Of a stretch of 64,000 nt of DNA, positions 24,838-39,600 are shown piece after piece; within the stretch, counting starts at the first letter, position 1; every line of letters starts with the position of its first letter. The stretch lies in contig OENT01000891.1 of the NCBI GenBank assembly GCA_900239685.1, positions 1 through 64,000 of the forward strand. Direction: 5' to 3'. The position numbers were made by a program, and so were the translations under genes. This DNA is from Rotaria macrura (Eukaryota; Rotifera; Eurotatoria; Philodinida; Philodinidae). The notes beneath the pieces were generated by a model. That model worked only from the letters and a program-made list of their open reading frames with translations. It was not told the DNA's origin and did not search any database.

Positions 24838-27768
24838 ATCTGTGTATTATTTAATTCGGAAACGTGCAACACGAATAGCAGTAAAAGATAAATTCTTGAT
24901 GGGCTCAGAGCAACAGCTTTTCTTTTGCGACCTCTAATTGGAAACTTTTCTGATTTGAACTTATCGTTTCTGCTAAATATCATTCTCCATAAATTTTGCT
25001 TCACTTCCATTTTCTTAAGCTGAAATCTAGTATCCTGAAAATCCTAGTTGCACCTGTACCACAGCACTTGTACTAGAATCTTTTTTTTACAGTATCTTAT
25101 TATTTCAATCCTCGTTAACATCCCTCACTGTATTTCTGAACCCTACATCTATGCTAGAAAAATGGCATTCGTTCGGCCAACCATAGTCGAGATGGTCGGG
25201 ACATATTACTGTCTACTATATACATTGTAAGAATTCCCACAACATGGATTGGTCGAAAGTCTGAGCGGAGTAAATTTTCCTTCATGTCTTGTGATCATTT
25301 TGTAGTTCTCGAAAAGCTCTATCTTCCCTGAAAGTATTATATTCGGGCACAGCAGTTTCTCATGAAGCTACGAATGGCCTGACGGAATGGTTAATGCTGA
25401 TATCACAGTTGCAGAAGTCGTGGAAATGCTTGAAAAGATGGTCCGAAAGAGTTTAGAATCCATTATTCTTGTCGTGAGCAATATGAAATCCAATTTTAGA
25501 ACGTGTCTTCAAATGAATTTTATATAGGGACATTTTGTGTTCAAACCGTCCCCCTTCCCTTATGAAAGCTATCAAATGAAAAAGCTCGAAAAGTTTTATT
25601 TATATTCAACATACACTAACCATTGCAATGAATGGAGCTAGACTTATTTTGAATTATAAACTATTTATTGTTTTATTAAAAGAATATTGTTTAAGAAATT
25701 CGTTAAATTATATTGAATACAATCAGTCAACGGGTTTAAGTCGTATACAATTTCGTATTAAACTTTTCTATTATGCTCAATATATAATTGATGTTCCCAT
25801 TGGAGTTTTATCGAATAGGAATTTCGCATGATCAGGAACAACAGTTATAGAAATAATGCTTTTTCGGTCTAGTACAATTTCATTTTCAACGACATGTTTT
25901 ATTTTTATCCTGAAAATTTGAAAGCATGTGTACGTAATGTTTTATATACTCAATCTTAATTACTTAATCAAACTTATTGGATTTTATCTATGACTGTTAA
26001 AGATCAAGGAAATATGAATGTGGATATAAATAGATGTGAAAATCTTCTTCAAAAAATCTAATTGTTTTTTTACTTTAGTATAATTATAAAAAATGAGTCT
26101 TCACTAAATTTATTTTGAGAATTAAACATTCTGTCTTATTTTATTTTGAAAATAATTATCATCGTTTGAGATGTTTGAGTGTAGCTGAAAACGTTGAATG
26201 AATGGAAGCTAGACACCGAAACCCTGGGTTCGTTTTGCCGAAGTTTTACAGAATCTAATATCACAAATCTTCAACATTTGGATCGATCGAACTCCGACTA
26301 ATTTATGTAAAGCTGTTGGATGGCTCAGGGTCCGAAAGAATGAATTTGCCTTCAGCACAGATAAGTAATGGCTGGTATCTATCGACATTAACAAATCTTT
26401 TATTGGACTTTTATTTTTGAAGTCCATAAAAACAAGAAATGAAATTCAAACAAAAATCATCCAATGTATATCAACTACATCGCATAATAATTACAATGTT
26501 TATGATAACTACTTTGATTTTCTAGTGAATTATTCATTCTAGATATTAGAAAAATCTCATTTAAATACTATATAGTACTTGTCTTGTCAAATTAAAGATA
26601 AAGATGCGTTATATTAAAGTATATATGAATGAAGATACTGATAAATATATTGAAATACCATTACACTTTCAGTTTTATTTCTACCCAGGAGGATCATTCT
26701 GATCGTCTGAAACAGCATCAATTTTCACCCTATTCCGCTGTAATCCGTCAGCTCGTTTTACGGGCGGTTTTCTTCCATCTGGACTATATTTTATTCTCTA
26801 AGAAAGATCGAATATAGGAATATTCTTCAAACTGAACGAGATCGGACAAAATCGCACTGGTAACAACACTTTTTGGAGTCCTGTCATTTCTATGGGCAGT
26901 GATACCAAGGTTTCCACCAGCAATAGTGGTGGAGCAAAATAAATAGGCCATGTACGTCAACGAACAATACCAAAAATATTAAATATTGTTTTTTAATTCA
27001 CAATAATAAATTCAGATATATCTATTAGTTTTCTTTCTTTTCATAATTTTATTTCTTTCTAGTTGTGCAATCAACATTTTTGAAGCCATAGTCTTTGATC
27101 ATAAATCAATCCAATGACATTGTAAAGAAGGAAGTGAATTTTGAGAAATATCGTTCCATAAGATTTTGATTTAAAAGCAGAAAAAAGTAATCAAGTAGTT
27201 GGGATTGTGGACTTAGACATACTCTATAGCCAGACATTCACACAAAAATATCGTAATCCGTATTTTTAAATCTTTGGATTTGCACTCTCGAAAAATTTCC
27301 CTCAACTGAATTCATCGATGAATGAAATCAATACTTCATTTCAAATAACTTAGGAAACTATTTTCGTCCATATCGTTTACTAAAATTATTATATATTGTT
27401 TCAAATACCTTAAATTCATTTTATATTCGTCTATCAAATATTTGCTGACGATGAAGTCAAAAAGTTGGTTTTAGGATGTGAGTGTGTTTATTAGCCCCAA
27501 TAATAATTGTACCCACATCCTCGACATTTTATCTGATCATCTATGACACATAAAGTTATCAAAAAATTAACACAACATAAAGGTTCTTTGTTTATTTTCA
27601 ATTTTAATTGAATAAAAAAAAACTGATATTTATATCCTCGAAAAATAGACTGATTAAAACTAAAACAAAAAAAAATAAGATTGTCCATCAGAAAATAATT
27701 GCTGAAAAAAATCAATTGCCAACTGATAAAATATTATTTTACGAAATAAATGTCTTTGAGAGAGAGCT
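24838..27768. other. Unassigned region with short open frames
   Basis: Frames near 25375-25530 (+, NADITVAEVVEMLEKMVRKS), 25628-25831 (+), 26209-26427 (-) and about 26700-26810 (-, YSPDGRKPPVKRADGLQRNR) read like coding fragments. None could be tied to a family or joined into a gene. No transposon ends were identified. Confidence 0.35.
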
Positions 27769-29686
27769 TTAAGCTAGTTGAGAAAACGCTTCTGTCGACA
27801 AAAGAGGTGAATCACGTTCTTTTCTTCGTAAATGCAAATATCCAAATATTGCAGACACAATAATAACAAGACCAACTGCAATGATACCCAAAACAATTGC
27901 CAACTTCTTATGATTTCCATCGCCTTGAGACAAAATAGAAACTTCAACAAAAAGTGGCATGAATCAAAAATTGAATCAACTCACTTGATGGAGGCTTCGT
28001 TGCGCATTCAACATCTGCACTCCCTGGAAAACGATTCTGATAGATTGTCGTGAATGTATCTAATGGGCAATCCAACGATGAACAACCATTTAATAGATGA
28101 GGATACGGCTTATTTGAATCTGTTACGTTTATATATTCGACTCTAACGTAATATGTTCCATCTGTAATGCTCTGTACAATTATTTTACTAAATAAAAAAA
28201 ATAAGGTTCTACCTTGTTTGTAAAGATCAAGAAATAGGGCACAAGCATACTAAATAAAAGAAAAGAAAAGAAACACAAATATACAAATCAATAAAATAAA
28301 ATAATGTTTACTGGTGGTTGATGAGGATAGTTAACACCAAGAAACGACAGGACCGCACTAACTGTTGTATCATGCTATAAGAATTTATGAATGTAAAATT
28401 TTACCAATGATTTCTATGTAACTTACAGCTGAATACATTTTTAATTTTCGATACGATTGTCCGTAACGTGAACTATTCATATTCATCCATATATCTTGTA
28501 TCAATGGACCTAGACAGACGAATCTTTTTCTATAATTGAAAAATTTTGACACTTTGTAACACACCTCCTCGTAACCGTTTCGTATCATTATTTAAATAAA
28601 GAAAATGAAACGCAAAATCATTGATATCAGATAAATTTTTTCGAACATTCTCATCAGCCCATGCCGGTGTTTTATTGTATATATTCTAAGTGAAAAAGAG
28701 AAAACTAATTCAAAAGAATATGAAATTTCCTAATGTGTTACTTCAATAAATATCGTATCAGCAACATCCCAAGCATTGATCAAACTAATACTATTTATAT
28801 TTGTCCATTGTTGAAGTTTTTTAAAAAAGTCCTACAAGCAAGAAAAATGATTTTTTGATGAACAACTATGAAAAATTGCGCTGGTTTTCTATTAAACATT
28901 TAATTTTATCTCTTAGGAAAAATATGAGCTTCAACAGAGGATATTAATCAAATGAATTTTTCGATAAAACCTCGAAGAAAAATTAAATACATACGCTATA
29001 ATATATATTCATGTTTTTATATTCATCCGATTGACAAGTTTCATTTTCAATTTGATCAAATCTCGGACAATCATTAACACTGAGTAACTAAATGATAAAA
29101 CAAAAACCTTACAGTAGTTCAATATTCTTTTCTTCTAGTATTTTTGAACGTGTCATACAAAATCTTGCTTTTCTGGTACAGTATGAATTGGAATAGGTTG
29201 AATTGGAACTTTATCATCTGAGGTATTGTACTGTGGATAGAGACCAATAAGATTTGATTGAGCTGACATTAATGTTCGATCGTAGTCAGTTGAACGAACA
29301 TATATTTCACTCGCCGTATAATTTATACTAAGAATTGATCCATACCGTTCACGAAGATACTTTCCAAGACGATGTTGCTGTTCAATACCAGCAGCCGTTA
29401 ATTGACCAAAACTAGATAATGAAAAATAAAAGATCAGCATAAGAATCTTAAAAATTTAGTCCTATACCCATTAGGCCAATCATTTTCTTTCATTGGATCT
29501 GTTGGAAATGTTGTAATAGGTGTTCGATCTCCGTGTCGAAATAACTTGAATACGAATCAATAATAAATTGAAACTTTTTTCCTATGAAATCATTGAACTT
29601 ACTACATGACCAGCAATAAGCTCCATTTTTTGTCCATAGATATGATTTAGTAGTACGAAGAAAATTATAATCAAACTTTCAATCAT
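27769..29686 (-). CDS. Histidine acid phosphatase, lysosomal/prostatic type, membrane-anchored
   Basis: Ten exons keep frame throughout: 29686-29603, 29544-29468, 29411-29159, 29087-28995, 28831-28742, 28685-28565, 28509-28427, 28374-28312, 28249-27985, 27923-27769 (427 residues; human ACP2 has about the same length). The enzyme hydrolyses phosphomonoesters through a phosphohistidine. The signal peptide is at 1-18 (MIESLIIIFFVLLNHIYG). The catalytic RHGDRTP is at 31-37 and the second catalytic HD at 268-269 (HDTTVSAVLSFLGV). Luminal Cys-rich PYPHLLNGCSSLDCPL matches the family's C-terminal lobe. A transmembrane helix at about 384-404 is followed by a short tail with GYLHL (compare the GY-based lysosomal signal of ACP2) and DSPLL, a DxxLL-type motif. 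Lysosomal routing is inferred. A tract at 28175-28212 looks like an intron remnant but stays in frame and is read through in this model. Confidence 0.93.
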
Positions 29687-30381
29687 GATGAATCGGAAGA
29701 AAAGTTAGAACCTGAAAAATATTCATATTAATTTTTATTCAATAGAAAGCCAATCCGTCCTATCATTTTATTTTTTATAGAGAATTACAAATATTGATTT
29801 AAACAATAACACCAATACATTATTAATGTGATTGATCTTTATTACAAATATATATACATATATGTATGTATTTCATTGCGTATCTTACTTTCATTCCATG
29901 CAGTTTTACACTCGAATGCAGACGAAAAATAAGCAGAAAAACAAATCAAAACAATTATTTACACATTTTTCTTTAACAGATATGTTAATCGAAAACCAAT
30001 AATCTATAGAACTGATCAAAAGTCATTTTTTTGTAAATCATTCAATCATGCATATTGCATTAGTCTTTTTTCTTTCTAGTCTATTAGATACTATTGCATC
30101 TAAATCGCATTCGATTATCGAATTCAAAATATTTTTCTTTGAATAAATTATTCTGTACAATATGATAATCTGATAACATAGTTATTAGAGTCTTAGAAAA
30201 CAATCTAAAGATCTAAGTAGATAAGACACTTTCCTTTCATTGATCAATAGAAGAATTTACAAAAGCAAAACAAAAAAAAAAGAGATATGAAAAAGAGAGG
30301 CTGTATTACAATAACAAACTATTGCCAAGAAGAAAAGAGAAAATATCGTTCTGATTGACTAGAACATCTTATAGAGAATGA
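29687..30381. other. Gap between acid phosphatase and PACS genes
   Basis: The phosphatase promoter should lie just above 29686. The sequence is AT-rich with an ATATATACATATATGTATGT-type run near 29850. No gene is supported. Confidence 0.5.
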
Positions 30382-33300
30382 TCAAGTATTGCGTACATCA
30401 TTGAAAAGAGCTAACGGAAAATATTTAATATGTGTATGCCATTGCGAAGATATTTGAAAGAATTTGACATTATCCCATTCTTGTCCATCAACATTCACTA
30501 AAATAAGAAAAGGATTTTAACTACTTATGATTTATAACTTAACAAAACTGATTCAACTAAGCTGTTTCAATCTATTTCGGATGAAGCCTTCTTATTCTCA
30601 AGAAATATTTTCTTAATCGATATCTATCACACACTTTAAACTACTGATAAAACGAAAAGAATATTTTCCTCTGATTGACGAATTGATTTTTCTTTCTAAA
30701 ATAAGAGCCAATGGTAGCGTTTAGTCGTAACCTGAACAGAATGACCTTAGAACTGAAGGAGAATAGGTGCACTGAAGCATATGATCAACGGCATTGGTAC
30801 GGGAAGGTTTCGTCAATTCAATGATAAGTATAATGATTATTATAAAAAAAAGAAAACTTCATTCTAACTAAATTTATAAATAATTCTGTAACTTTTAAAT
30901 GAGAGTCAATAAACACATACCTTTTAACTCAACATTATGCGATTTGGATGTACAAACAAGTCGATTAATACCAGTTACTGCTTGAGGTTCAATCATTTTT
31001 GTATTTTGTAAATCTTTGAATTTCTTACCGAATTTCATAACTATAAAATAATTATTTTCATCATTTAAAATATATGCATTCTACAAGAGATTTTTACTTT
31101 TCTGTTTTTTTTCACGTGTAATATAATTCATGGTTAATGAAGGAGATATTTTATCGTCGGAATTCATTGCCAATTGTCGTGTTATTGTTAATACACGTAT
31201 ATTAGATTTCAATGATGATTTTATTGTTCTTATGCCATCCTTTTTTTCTTTTTGATTATCAACTATAGTCCAATAATCAACTGATACATCAACCGGTGTC
31301 ATCGAAGATTCGTCCGTATGAGAATTTTTAATTAATTTATTTGTTATTTTAGACTGTGGAGAACTTGATAAGATTGTTTGACTGTTTTCATCATCGGATG
31401 AATCTTTTGATTCACGTGATTGTTGATTTGCTGACATTGATAAAGATAATGATGCTGATAGAAGAGCATTATCGTCAATAGACGAAAATTGATTTTCATT
31501 CGATGATAATGTTCCAAGACATACATACTAGATGAAATTCTTTACGATGTAGAAACATTGAAGATATGAAATAAATAATACATACACAAAAGAATGGTAA
31601 AAATGTTGGCGATGAATCTTCTTCGGGTCTAGAATAAATTTTTATTTAATAGAAAAAAAAAATTGATGCAGACTAATACTATTTCAAGCAATTATGAACG
31701 ATAGTAGGACAAAAAATACAAACAACCTTGTTTTTTTATACATAATACAATCAGATATCTATGAGAAAATTTTGAAAGAAAACGACAACAACTTACAATT
31801 TTCCTTTTCGATTTAACATAACTTCACCAACAGGTAATGAGAGTGTTCGTTGAGAATTTTTTAAATATCTTGAAATCTTTTGTGATAAATCGCGTACATC
31901 TAAAATAGAAAACAAATATAAACGTTTTTAATTCTTTGCAAGGATTTTATATTTTCGTTACCTAATATTTCATTCGAAGATTCATTATTACAAAAGAGTG
32001 TTTCATATTGAGAATCCAAACTACCGAGAAATTTTGCCAAACATGAGAACACTAAAAAGAACAGAATAATGTATGAAACATAGACATGATAAATATTGAG
32101 ATTATGGCATGTCTATCGATATAAAATCAATATTAACTCATCCGTGTGAATAGTAAGTTGGTAAATGGGTGCGAAAGATAGTATCGACTTTCGTGTATAA
32201 AATACATGCTTCACTTTCATCTTGATCCTCCTTTGGTATGAATAACTCGAGCTTAAAACTTTCTATTGAAATATGCAATAATAAATATTAGTTCTATTTT
32301 ACACGGAGGCATCTTTTATATTTGCATGAATAATATCTTGTTTTTTTCTTTCGATTTTTATCGTAGTCATGTGTAAAACGATTGATTAATGCGTAGTCTA
32401 TCATTCTAATCATATTTATTGCAGCAATGATGACGAACAACTCTGATACACTTTACAAACAACGAATGACTAATGCTTGACTAAAACAGAATACTATCAT
32501 TAAGATTCCATACTGGAATTTTTTTCCCATGGTGAAAACAAAAGAAATCAATCTCACATTGTTTCGATAATATGAATCAAAAAAAATCTTTTACAAGGTT
32601 GATAAAAATATACGCTCCAACGATTAGACTAATAAGTTAAGATATTGCTGTGTTATGATTTCGTACTTTTACGAGATTCGAAAAAGTACTAATTTCGAAA
32701 CATCGAAACAGAACTTTTTCAGACAGTTCACAATGCAAAAGGCAAGAAGAGCCTTGAGAATGACTTTTGGAACAATGTCTATCATGATTCATTGTTTCGA
32801 ATACAAATATGTACGAGAAAAACTGATGTTTTGTATGTTAAGAAACTTTCTATCATGATACTTTGTAAAGTTAATCATCAAACAAAAACATTTCTTTCCC
32901 TCGGATACGACAACGGAAGTCTAATTAGTAGTTGTCAAGTCCTGATTAAACATGATTGGAATCAACTAGAACATTAGTCATGGTAGAGACAAGACTAAAA
33001 CTAAAAATAACAGATCTTATTTAGATTTCATGTTTTATTTGTATAAGATATTTACTTGCACATATTTAACTAATCTTTAGGCACAAGTATTATTTGACTT
33101 CGGAACAAATGTAAAAACACAGTTGCCATCAATAAATATAGTCAATCTTATGCTTTGATTACTTATCACATTAACATTTGTTTTCATCAAGTGTCTGTCA
33201 CATTTAATAATATCAGCATGATCAAATCCGCCTGGAATGTACTCATAAGCAAATACTCTTTTCTTTTCAAAGCAATATTCTTACAGAAGAAAAACTAGCT

Positions 33301-36300
33301 ATTGTAATATTAATTAGTTCAAGGACTAATCAATCATCGAAATTGGTTTAACTTTAAGAAAAAATAATAAAAATAATTTCTCTCATGAGAACATTCTTGT
33401 CAAATACTAAAACACTATCTTCAATCGATTAAGCACAACATTTATTCCTTAGAGAAATATCTTTCACTTGCATTCTGTACTATATTTACTCAGACTAGTC
33501 GTATTTTTTTTCTTACCTAATGGAACAAAATAAAATCGAAAATAGGCCATGTATTCACGTGGTCTTGAAGCCAAGCAATCAACATAAGATTGTAGAAATG
33601 AATTTACAAATGCATCGTTACCAAGAAGTACAATACGTATAACAGATTGACTTGTACTAATGAATTTTCAAAACAAAACTAAAATCTCTTTCATGAAAAA
33701 TATTCATCATATTCAAACCTCTTTTGTATACGTTGAATTAAATTGTTTAGCACTGCTTTCGATTCAGTTAATGTATTAAGGGATATAACTGATAGATTGT
33801 ATTCTTTAAATTTTGATGCAGTTATCTATTCAAAACAAAAATTGAATCAGAATATTATTCATAAGATGAAACATGTTTTCCATTTGATTTAGTTTCCCCA
33901 GGATACGTTATTATTACTTTTAGTTTGATGCATAGAGCACGTAAGTCATATTTTCCGATAGTAACATCAGAATTATAACAAAATTCTATAGCTTCCGACG
34001 GTAATAATTCTATATCCTCCAAACATTGAATTACTGTCTTGGTAATAGTTGATACGCATTTCTCTCAAGTCATTTGGTCGAAAATATTGCCTTAGGGAAT
34101 TTTCAGCTGAGTTAATATGAAGAAAAAAAAAAACAAAATAAATATTCGTACGATTCTCTTTTTATTTTACCAAATTACAAATGACACTGATTACACATGA
34201 CAGTAGACAGTTTATTCTCTAATACTATTGAGCATAATCATTCACTTGCTATTGTAAAATACTATCTATAGCTCAAGAAAAAATTCCCTCGGGAACTATA
34301 GAGAATGCGAGGTTAGTACGACTTCTATGCTAACGGAAAGTATTATCCTAAATGTACCTGAATAATATAAATCTAACTCAAAGTTCTAATGAATGCAATT
34401 GTGTATGTTCATGATTCATTACTTACATTTGATTGGTTAAGACCTGTATAAAGAAATATGACAGATTCTGGAAGACGATCATTTGCGTAGAGTTCATCGA
34501 ATTGTTTTACAGGATTATCACGTATATTCTAAATTATACATATACATGATTTTTCAAAAACTATCTAAAAACTTTTCTATGAAACAAACTGTAGGACGTT
34601 GCAATAATTTTTCGTCCGACATTGGTATTGTTTTTGGTATTGATTGTGTTCGATCGATATCCATACCAAAGTCTGATGTATCTGAATCCAATGGACTATC
34701 GTTACTATCAAACGGATTTGTTGATTTTCTTAATGAATAAGGTTCATCTTCAGACTAAAGAAAGTCAAACGTATATATATATTTTTTTTGTTGATTTTGA
34801 ATGGTTAGATTTTAATTTTTGTTTAACGTACAACTTTTAATATTTGTAGACGTTCAACAGGCGTAAAACCAGGTTTAGGCACAGATTCAATACTCCATTG
34901 ATCAACTGGTATTGTACTATCACTTAAATCTGACGGAGGATCTTCTTCTTCAATATCTGATTGACGATTTAATTTAAATCTCGCATGTTGATGATCGACA
35001 TTACTTGCTTGTAATAATGGATTGGTTAATGTTGTTGCATGAAGATTTTTATTTGTTGTTGATTGAACACTTTTACGTTTGAACATTTGTATTAATTTAT
35101 TTCGTATAATATTCGGATTAAATTTTTGTTTATTTTTACTAGAAAATTCAAGATCACTATCTTCAAGTTCAGAATTTAATTCTTCTTCTTCCATATATTC
35201 ATCATCATCAATAAATGATTTATCTAAATAATAGAATAATACACATATATATAAGCTGTCAGAAAAAATATCTATTACCAAGTTGATTGTGTTTCATTGA
35301 TAATGGATGTGATGTTACACTAAGTTCTGGACGTGCTATAGTTTCTGACTCGTCGGGTATTGTACTTGATAGAGATACGATTGATACATAACCAACAAGA
35401 TGTTGTTCGATTCTTGTCGTAGAATATTCATCTTGACTCATTGAACGTGATTGTTGTTTGGATTTTTCATTAGTATTTAAATATAAATGAAGATTCGTAC
35501 TTTGCGGATGTTGAATAACCTTAATGTCAGATATGGTTAATGTTTGTAAGTAATTTAATATCATGAGAATCAAAATATTAAAAAAAAAAGAGGATTAGGA
35601 TTGTGAACGAAATAATGTATTTACTAACGATGAGCAAAATCTACAAATCTATTTTTAGCATCAATTCATTCAATCAATGTTAGATAATAATCACACTCAA
35701 CATCGTGAGCGTAGTCTTCATTCAAATTCAACGAAACTCGTAACGCGCGCGCGCTTTCATTCATTAGTATGATCATATATGAAAAACTTACTTGATCCAG
35801 ATTGATTTCACCTTTTGCTAATGTTTTATAACCAATCATCGGTCGGTTTTTTCTTCGTTGAATGTAGATTTGAACTTTATTAATGTCTCTTTTGAAATAA
35901 TGAGGATACTAAATAAACACAAAGAACAACAGTACATGATTCAATTTGAACCAAAATAAAATATTCAAACGAACAGTAATGAAATATTGTAGATTAACCG
36001 GTGCATCTAATGTTCCATCTTGTTGAAGAGGAATTTCACAACAACGAAATGTCCGTTTATTACTCTAATCAATGAATAATAAGAACAAAAATTAAATTAA
36101 CATCTAAATATAATTTTACTTGAATTTTAACTGCAACAACAATGGCATTTAAATCTACATTATCAATCGATCGATGTAAAACAACACGAACAATACTGAA
36201 TTTACAAAGTCTAAGAAAAAGAAATTGACGATAATTAATTAAATATTGCTAATTATTCAATTTTTACCTTGGTATACATGTCGAACTATTGTCGATTTCT

Positions 36301-36395
36301 AACTGTGCATATGCCATTAAAGTTGTGGCCATTTTTGATGATGACAATGATACTGTTTGTACATTTGTATTTGATCGTAAACTTTTTTCAGCCAT
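30382..36395 (-). CDS. PACS family cargo-sorting adaptor
   Basis: Sixteen exons stay in phase: 36395-36268, 36210-36120, 36064-35975, 35908-35792, 35519-35279, 35223-34832, 34754-34590, 34528-34427, 33825-33719, 33656-33517, 32051-31962, 31899-31797, 31628-31586, 31527-31098, 31040-30921, 30497-30382 (824 residues; vertebrate PACS1/2 are 890-960). PACS proteins link acidic-cluster cargo such as furin to AP-1/AP-3 and COPI and work at the TGN, endosomes and ER-mitochondria contacts. The cargo-binding (FBR) region is at about 28-170 ([56 protein letters not shown]). An acidic stretch follows ([19 protein letters not shown]), like the CK2-regulated autoregulatory segment. The C-terminal region ends VDYWTIV ... 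[17 protein letters not shown] ... INRLVCTSK ... [18 protein letters not shown]. One intron (32052-33516) is unusually long. The start Met at 36395 is inferred; a short upstream exon (MNRYEW at about 36510) is possible. The gene is head to head with FCHO. Confidence 0.93.
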
Positions 36396-36658
36396 TGCAA
36401 ATAGTAAAGAACATATAGAAATAACAAAAAAGAAACAGAAGAGGAACCTATTTCTTTTTCTATAAAGAGCGCTACAATCAATGAATGTAAAGCTTACCAT
36501 TCATAGCGATTCATATATCAATTGGTTGTTGAAAAAGAGAACGAGAGACAGGACAGACAACAGACAGACAGACAGACAGAGAGAAAATGTTCTTTTCTTC
36601 ATTCATTCGAGAACAACATAAAAAATATCTTTAGTCTTTGTAGATCTTGTTATTTCCT
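36396..36658. promoter_or_regulatory. Putative shared divergent promoter, PACS/FCHO
   Basis: Only 263 bp separate the two inferred start codons, which face away from each other. The interval holds a GACA microsatellite (ACAGACAGACAGACAGACAG near 36555-36579) and no other gene. A bidirectional promoter is inferred from geometry; no TATA box or known site was identified. If PACS uses the upstream mini-exon, the promoter lies at about 36520-36658. Confidence 0.55.
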
Positions 36659-39600
36659 ATGGTTCATTGGAGTGATACATTTTGGGGTGAAGGTAATCGA
36701 GGTTTTGAAGTATTATCAACTAATGTGAAAAATGGTGGCATAGCGATCGAAGAATTTCAACGATTTCTCAATGAAAGGTATGTATGAAATATTTATCAAG
36801 TTATTTGTTGTTTATTTTTTTTTTATCTTCTCATTTTTTTATCTAGCTTACAATATGAAACAACGTATTGTAAAAATCTCTCTCGTTTACAAGCACAATT
36901 ATTCAAAGTTCAACATGTCGGAACATTTACGCCTGTATGGCATTCAATAAAAGATCTATTAGAAAAAATTGCATTGGCACATTCAACAACAGTGATAAAT
37001 TATCAAGAACTTTTACGCGATATACATAATTATCATGATGCCTATTTAAAAAAAGTTAAAACATCCATTCAAAAAGATGTCGACATAGCACGTACAGCTG
37101 ATCTGATATCACAATTAAATAATACATTGAATACAGTTAATAAATGTAAAGAACAATATCATTCGATTGGATTAGATTATGAACGTGCTAAACGTTCAGG
37201 AAGTAATGTCACAAATGGTTCATCAACACCTGTACCACAAGATAATAGTACAACAAGTAGTCTTGCACAAACAGCATTGAATACATTAACATCATCAACA
37301 AGACAATTTGAACGTTTAGAAAAAAAATATCGTCAATCACATGATGATTATAGAGCATCAATTGAGAAATATAATTCGTTAAGAAATGAATTCGAAAAGC
37401 GTTTTTATGATGGTAAATTAAATTAGATTTATATTATTATTTTTTTTTACAACGAATCGCTCGTTTTCGATGTTTATTTTATTCTTTTGAGAGAGTAAAT
37501 AGATATCCTTCGATTGCAATCACATTTAAGCTCTTTATCTTTTACTCCAAGGTCAAATATCAATGGGATCAAAATGCTAAAATAAGATTCATATTCTTAT
37601 TTTCATTCAATGTCTAAGAATAGGAAAAGTGTGATTTTCTTGTCAAGAGTGTAGCAAAGAATAAAATAGTCTACATATTCGACACGCACTTGATGGATAG
37701 TTATAGATTTGATGTGTTCTTTCGAACAAATGATGTCTTTACCTGTAATTACACACTGACATGTACACACATATGTGTATGTCTGGATTAAACCATTTCA
37801 TTGCCGAGCTTGTTTTTTCTTTGTCTCTATATGTTATTGAAATAGAATGTCGAACCATAATGTCTATTAAGTGTATATGGCATCGTAGAGAAATTTTTTC
37901 AATGTCAATCATTGATAAAGAATAGTTCTCGTTGATCTCCTATTTGAAATAGATTTACAAGTTCTTCATAAAACTATCATCTATATAAATATATTTAAAC
38001 TTTGTAACTAGTAAAATAAATCAATTCTAAAGAAAAGACATTTGTCTATTGGTAACTGATTTAATTTTAACAATATTTGCTATAACTGAAAATGAAGCTC
38101 TCTTACCTGATTAAGCATGTTTGTTTTCCTTTGAATTGATTATTTTCAAATGAATTACATATAAACAATAATTATATTGTACTCTTTGTCTATTTGTTTA
38201 AGCTTGTACAAAGTTTCAAGATTTTGAAGGTGAACACGTGGAAAAAATGCTTGCATTATCAATAAATTATTCTGAAATACTTAAACGTAATAACGAACAA
38301 ACAGACCTAGCACAAAATGAATTTGGTGAAAGAATAAAAAAATTTACTGGCAGTGATCTTATTGAAACATTTGTCGAACAGAAAAAAACAGGGATCGAAC
38401 GACCTGGTAATTTTCTCTACGTTCTTATCTATGAGTCAAATGATTGTTTTTTGTTATTACTATTACTATTGCTATTATTATTATTATTATCATTCATTTT
38501 TTTTTTCGCATAGTTCCTGTGCAATTCGAAGAAATCGATACTATAAAAACATCATTAAATTTAACTAACTCTTCAAATCTTCCTCCATCAATTACACCTG
38601 ATTCAACCGGTTGTCAATCCGATGAATTAATTATATTTGATCCACCGGAGACAAGTGTACCATCATTTCAACCACATTTTCCTGTAGCATCACCGAATTA
38701 TTCATCTGGATGGCCATCAGCAACAAATATGAAAAAGAGTGATAGCAATCGAGGTAAGAGTTTTAGTCTTGTGACCTTATAGTCTATTCTATCAATAAAT
38801 TCAGTTCATCTACATTATTATAAAATTTTCAATGGTTCGTATGACACATAAGAAAAAATGACATACAAAGCGAAAGAGAAACATGCAGAGGAATTATTCA
38901 AAAACTTGTTTTTCTATTCACACAAACACGCAAATCTTTTCCTGCTACACGTGATTTAGATTCTTCTTGCAATGAAATAGTTTAATTGATCAATGCGCCT
39001 TTTTGCTTTATGATAGTATAGTAAGAAAGACCATTCATAATTACTTTTTTTTTGTTTACATTTCGACGATAATGTATTTCATATCAATTATTATTATTTA
39101 GCACTAGCATCAAATTCTTCTGTTACTCATCAATATTTATCAAATAACAATCAAACAATGTCTCCAATATTCCATACAGCACCCATGAGTCTTAGTAATC
39201 CAAATAATCCATTAGCACGTTTACAAGAAACAAACAGTGAACCAGCAACAAATCCATTTGATGTTAAAATACGACGACCAGCGTTTAAAGGTAGATGTTC
39301 ATCGTCTCAGTTTGAGACAAATTTAGACTCTTAAAGACATAAGAATTTATTTACAATAGGTTTTTGGCCATCCAATCGTAAAGAAAAAAATAAGAAACCA
39401 GATAAAAAAGCATCCAACAATGCAAAATTAACTAAAACAAATCAAGCACAACAACAAGCACAAGCACAAATGCAACAACACGATGAAACAAGTTCTATGA
39501 ATTCACAAAATTCAACTTATGAAACAAATGATTTTAATAAAATGATGGGTAGTATAGACGGTCTCGATCAAATATCATCAAACAGAACGAAAAGCAAATG

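Noticed and set aside
28176-28212. A true 25- or 41-bp intron in the acid phosphatase
   Set aside because: 25 bp is too short to splice normally, and either removal would break the frame, whereas read-through keeps it to the stop codon.
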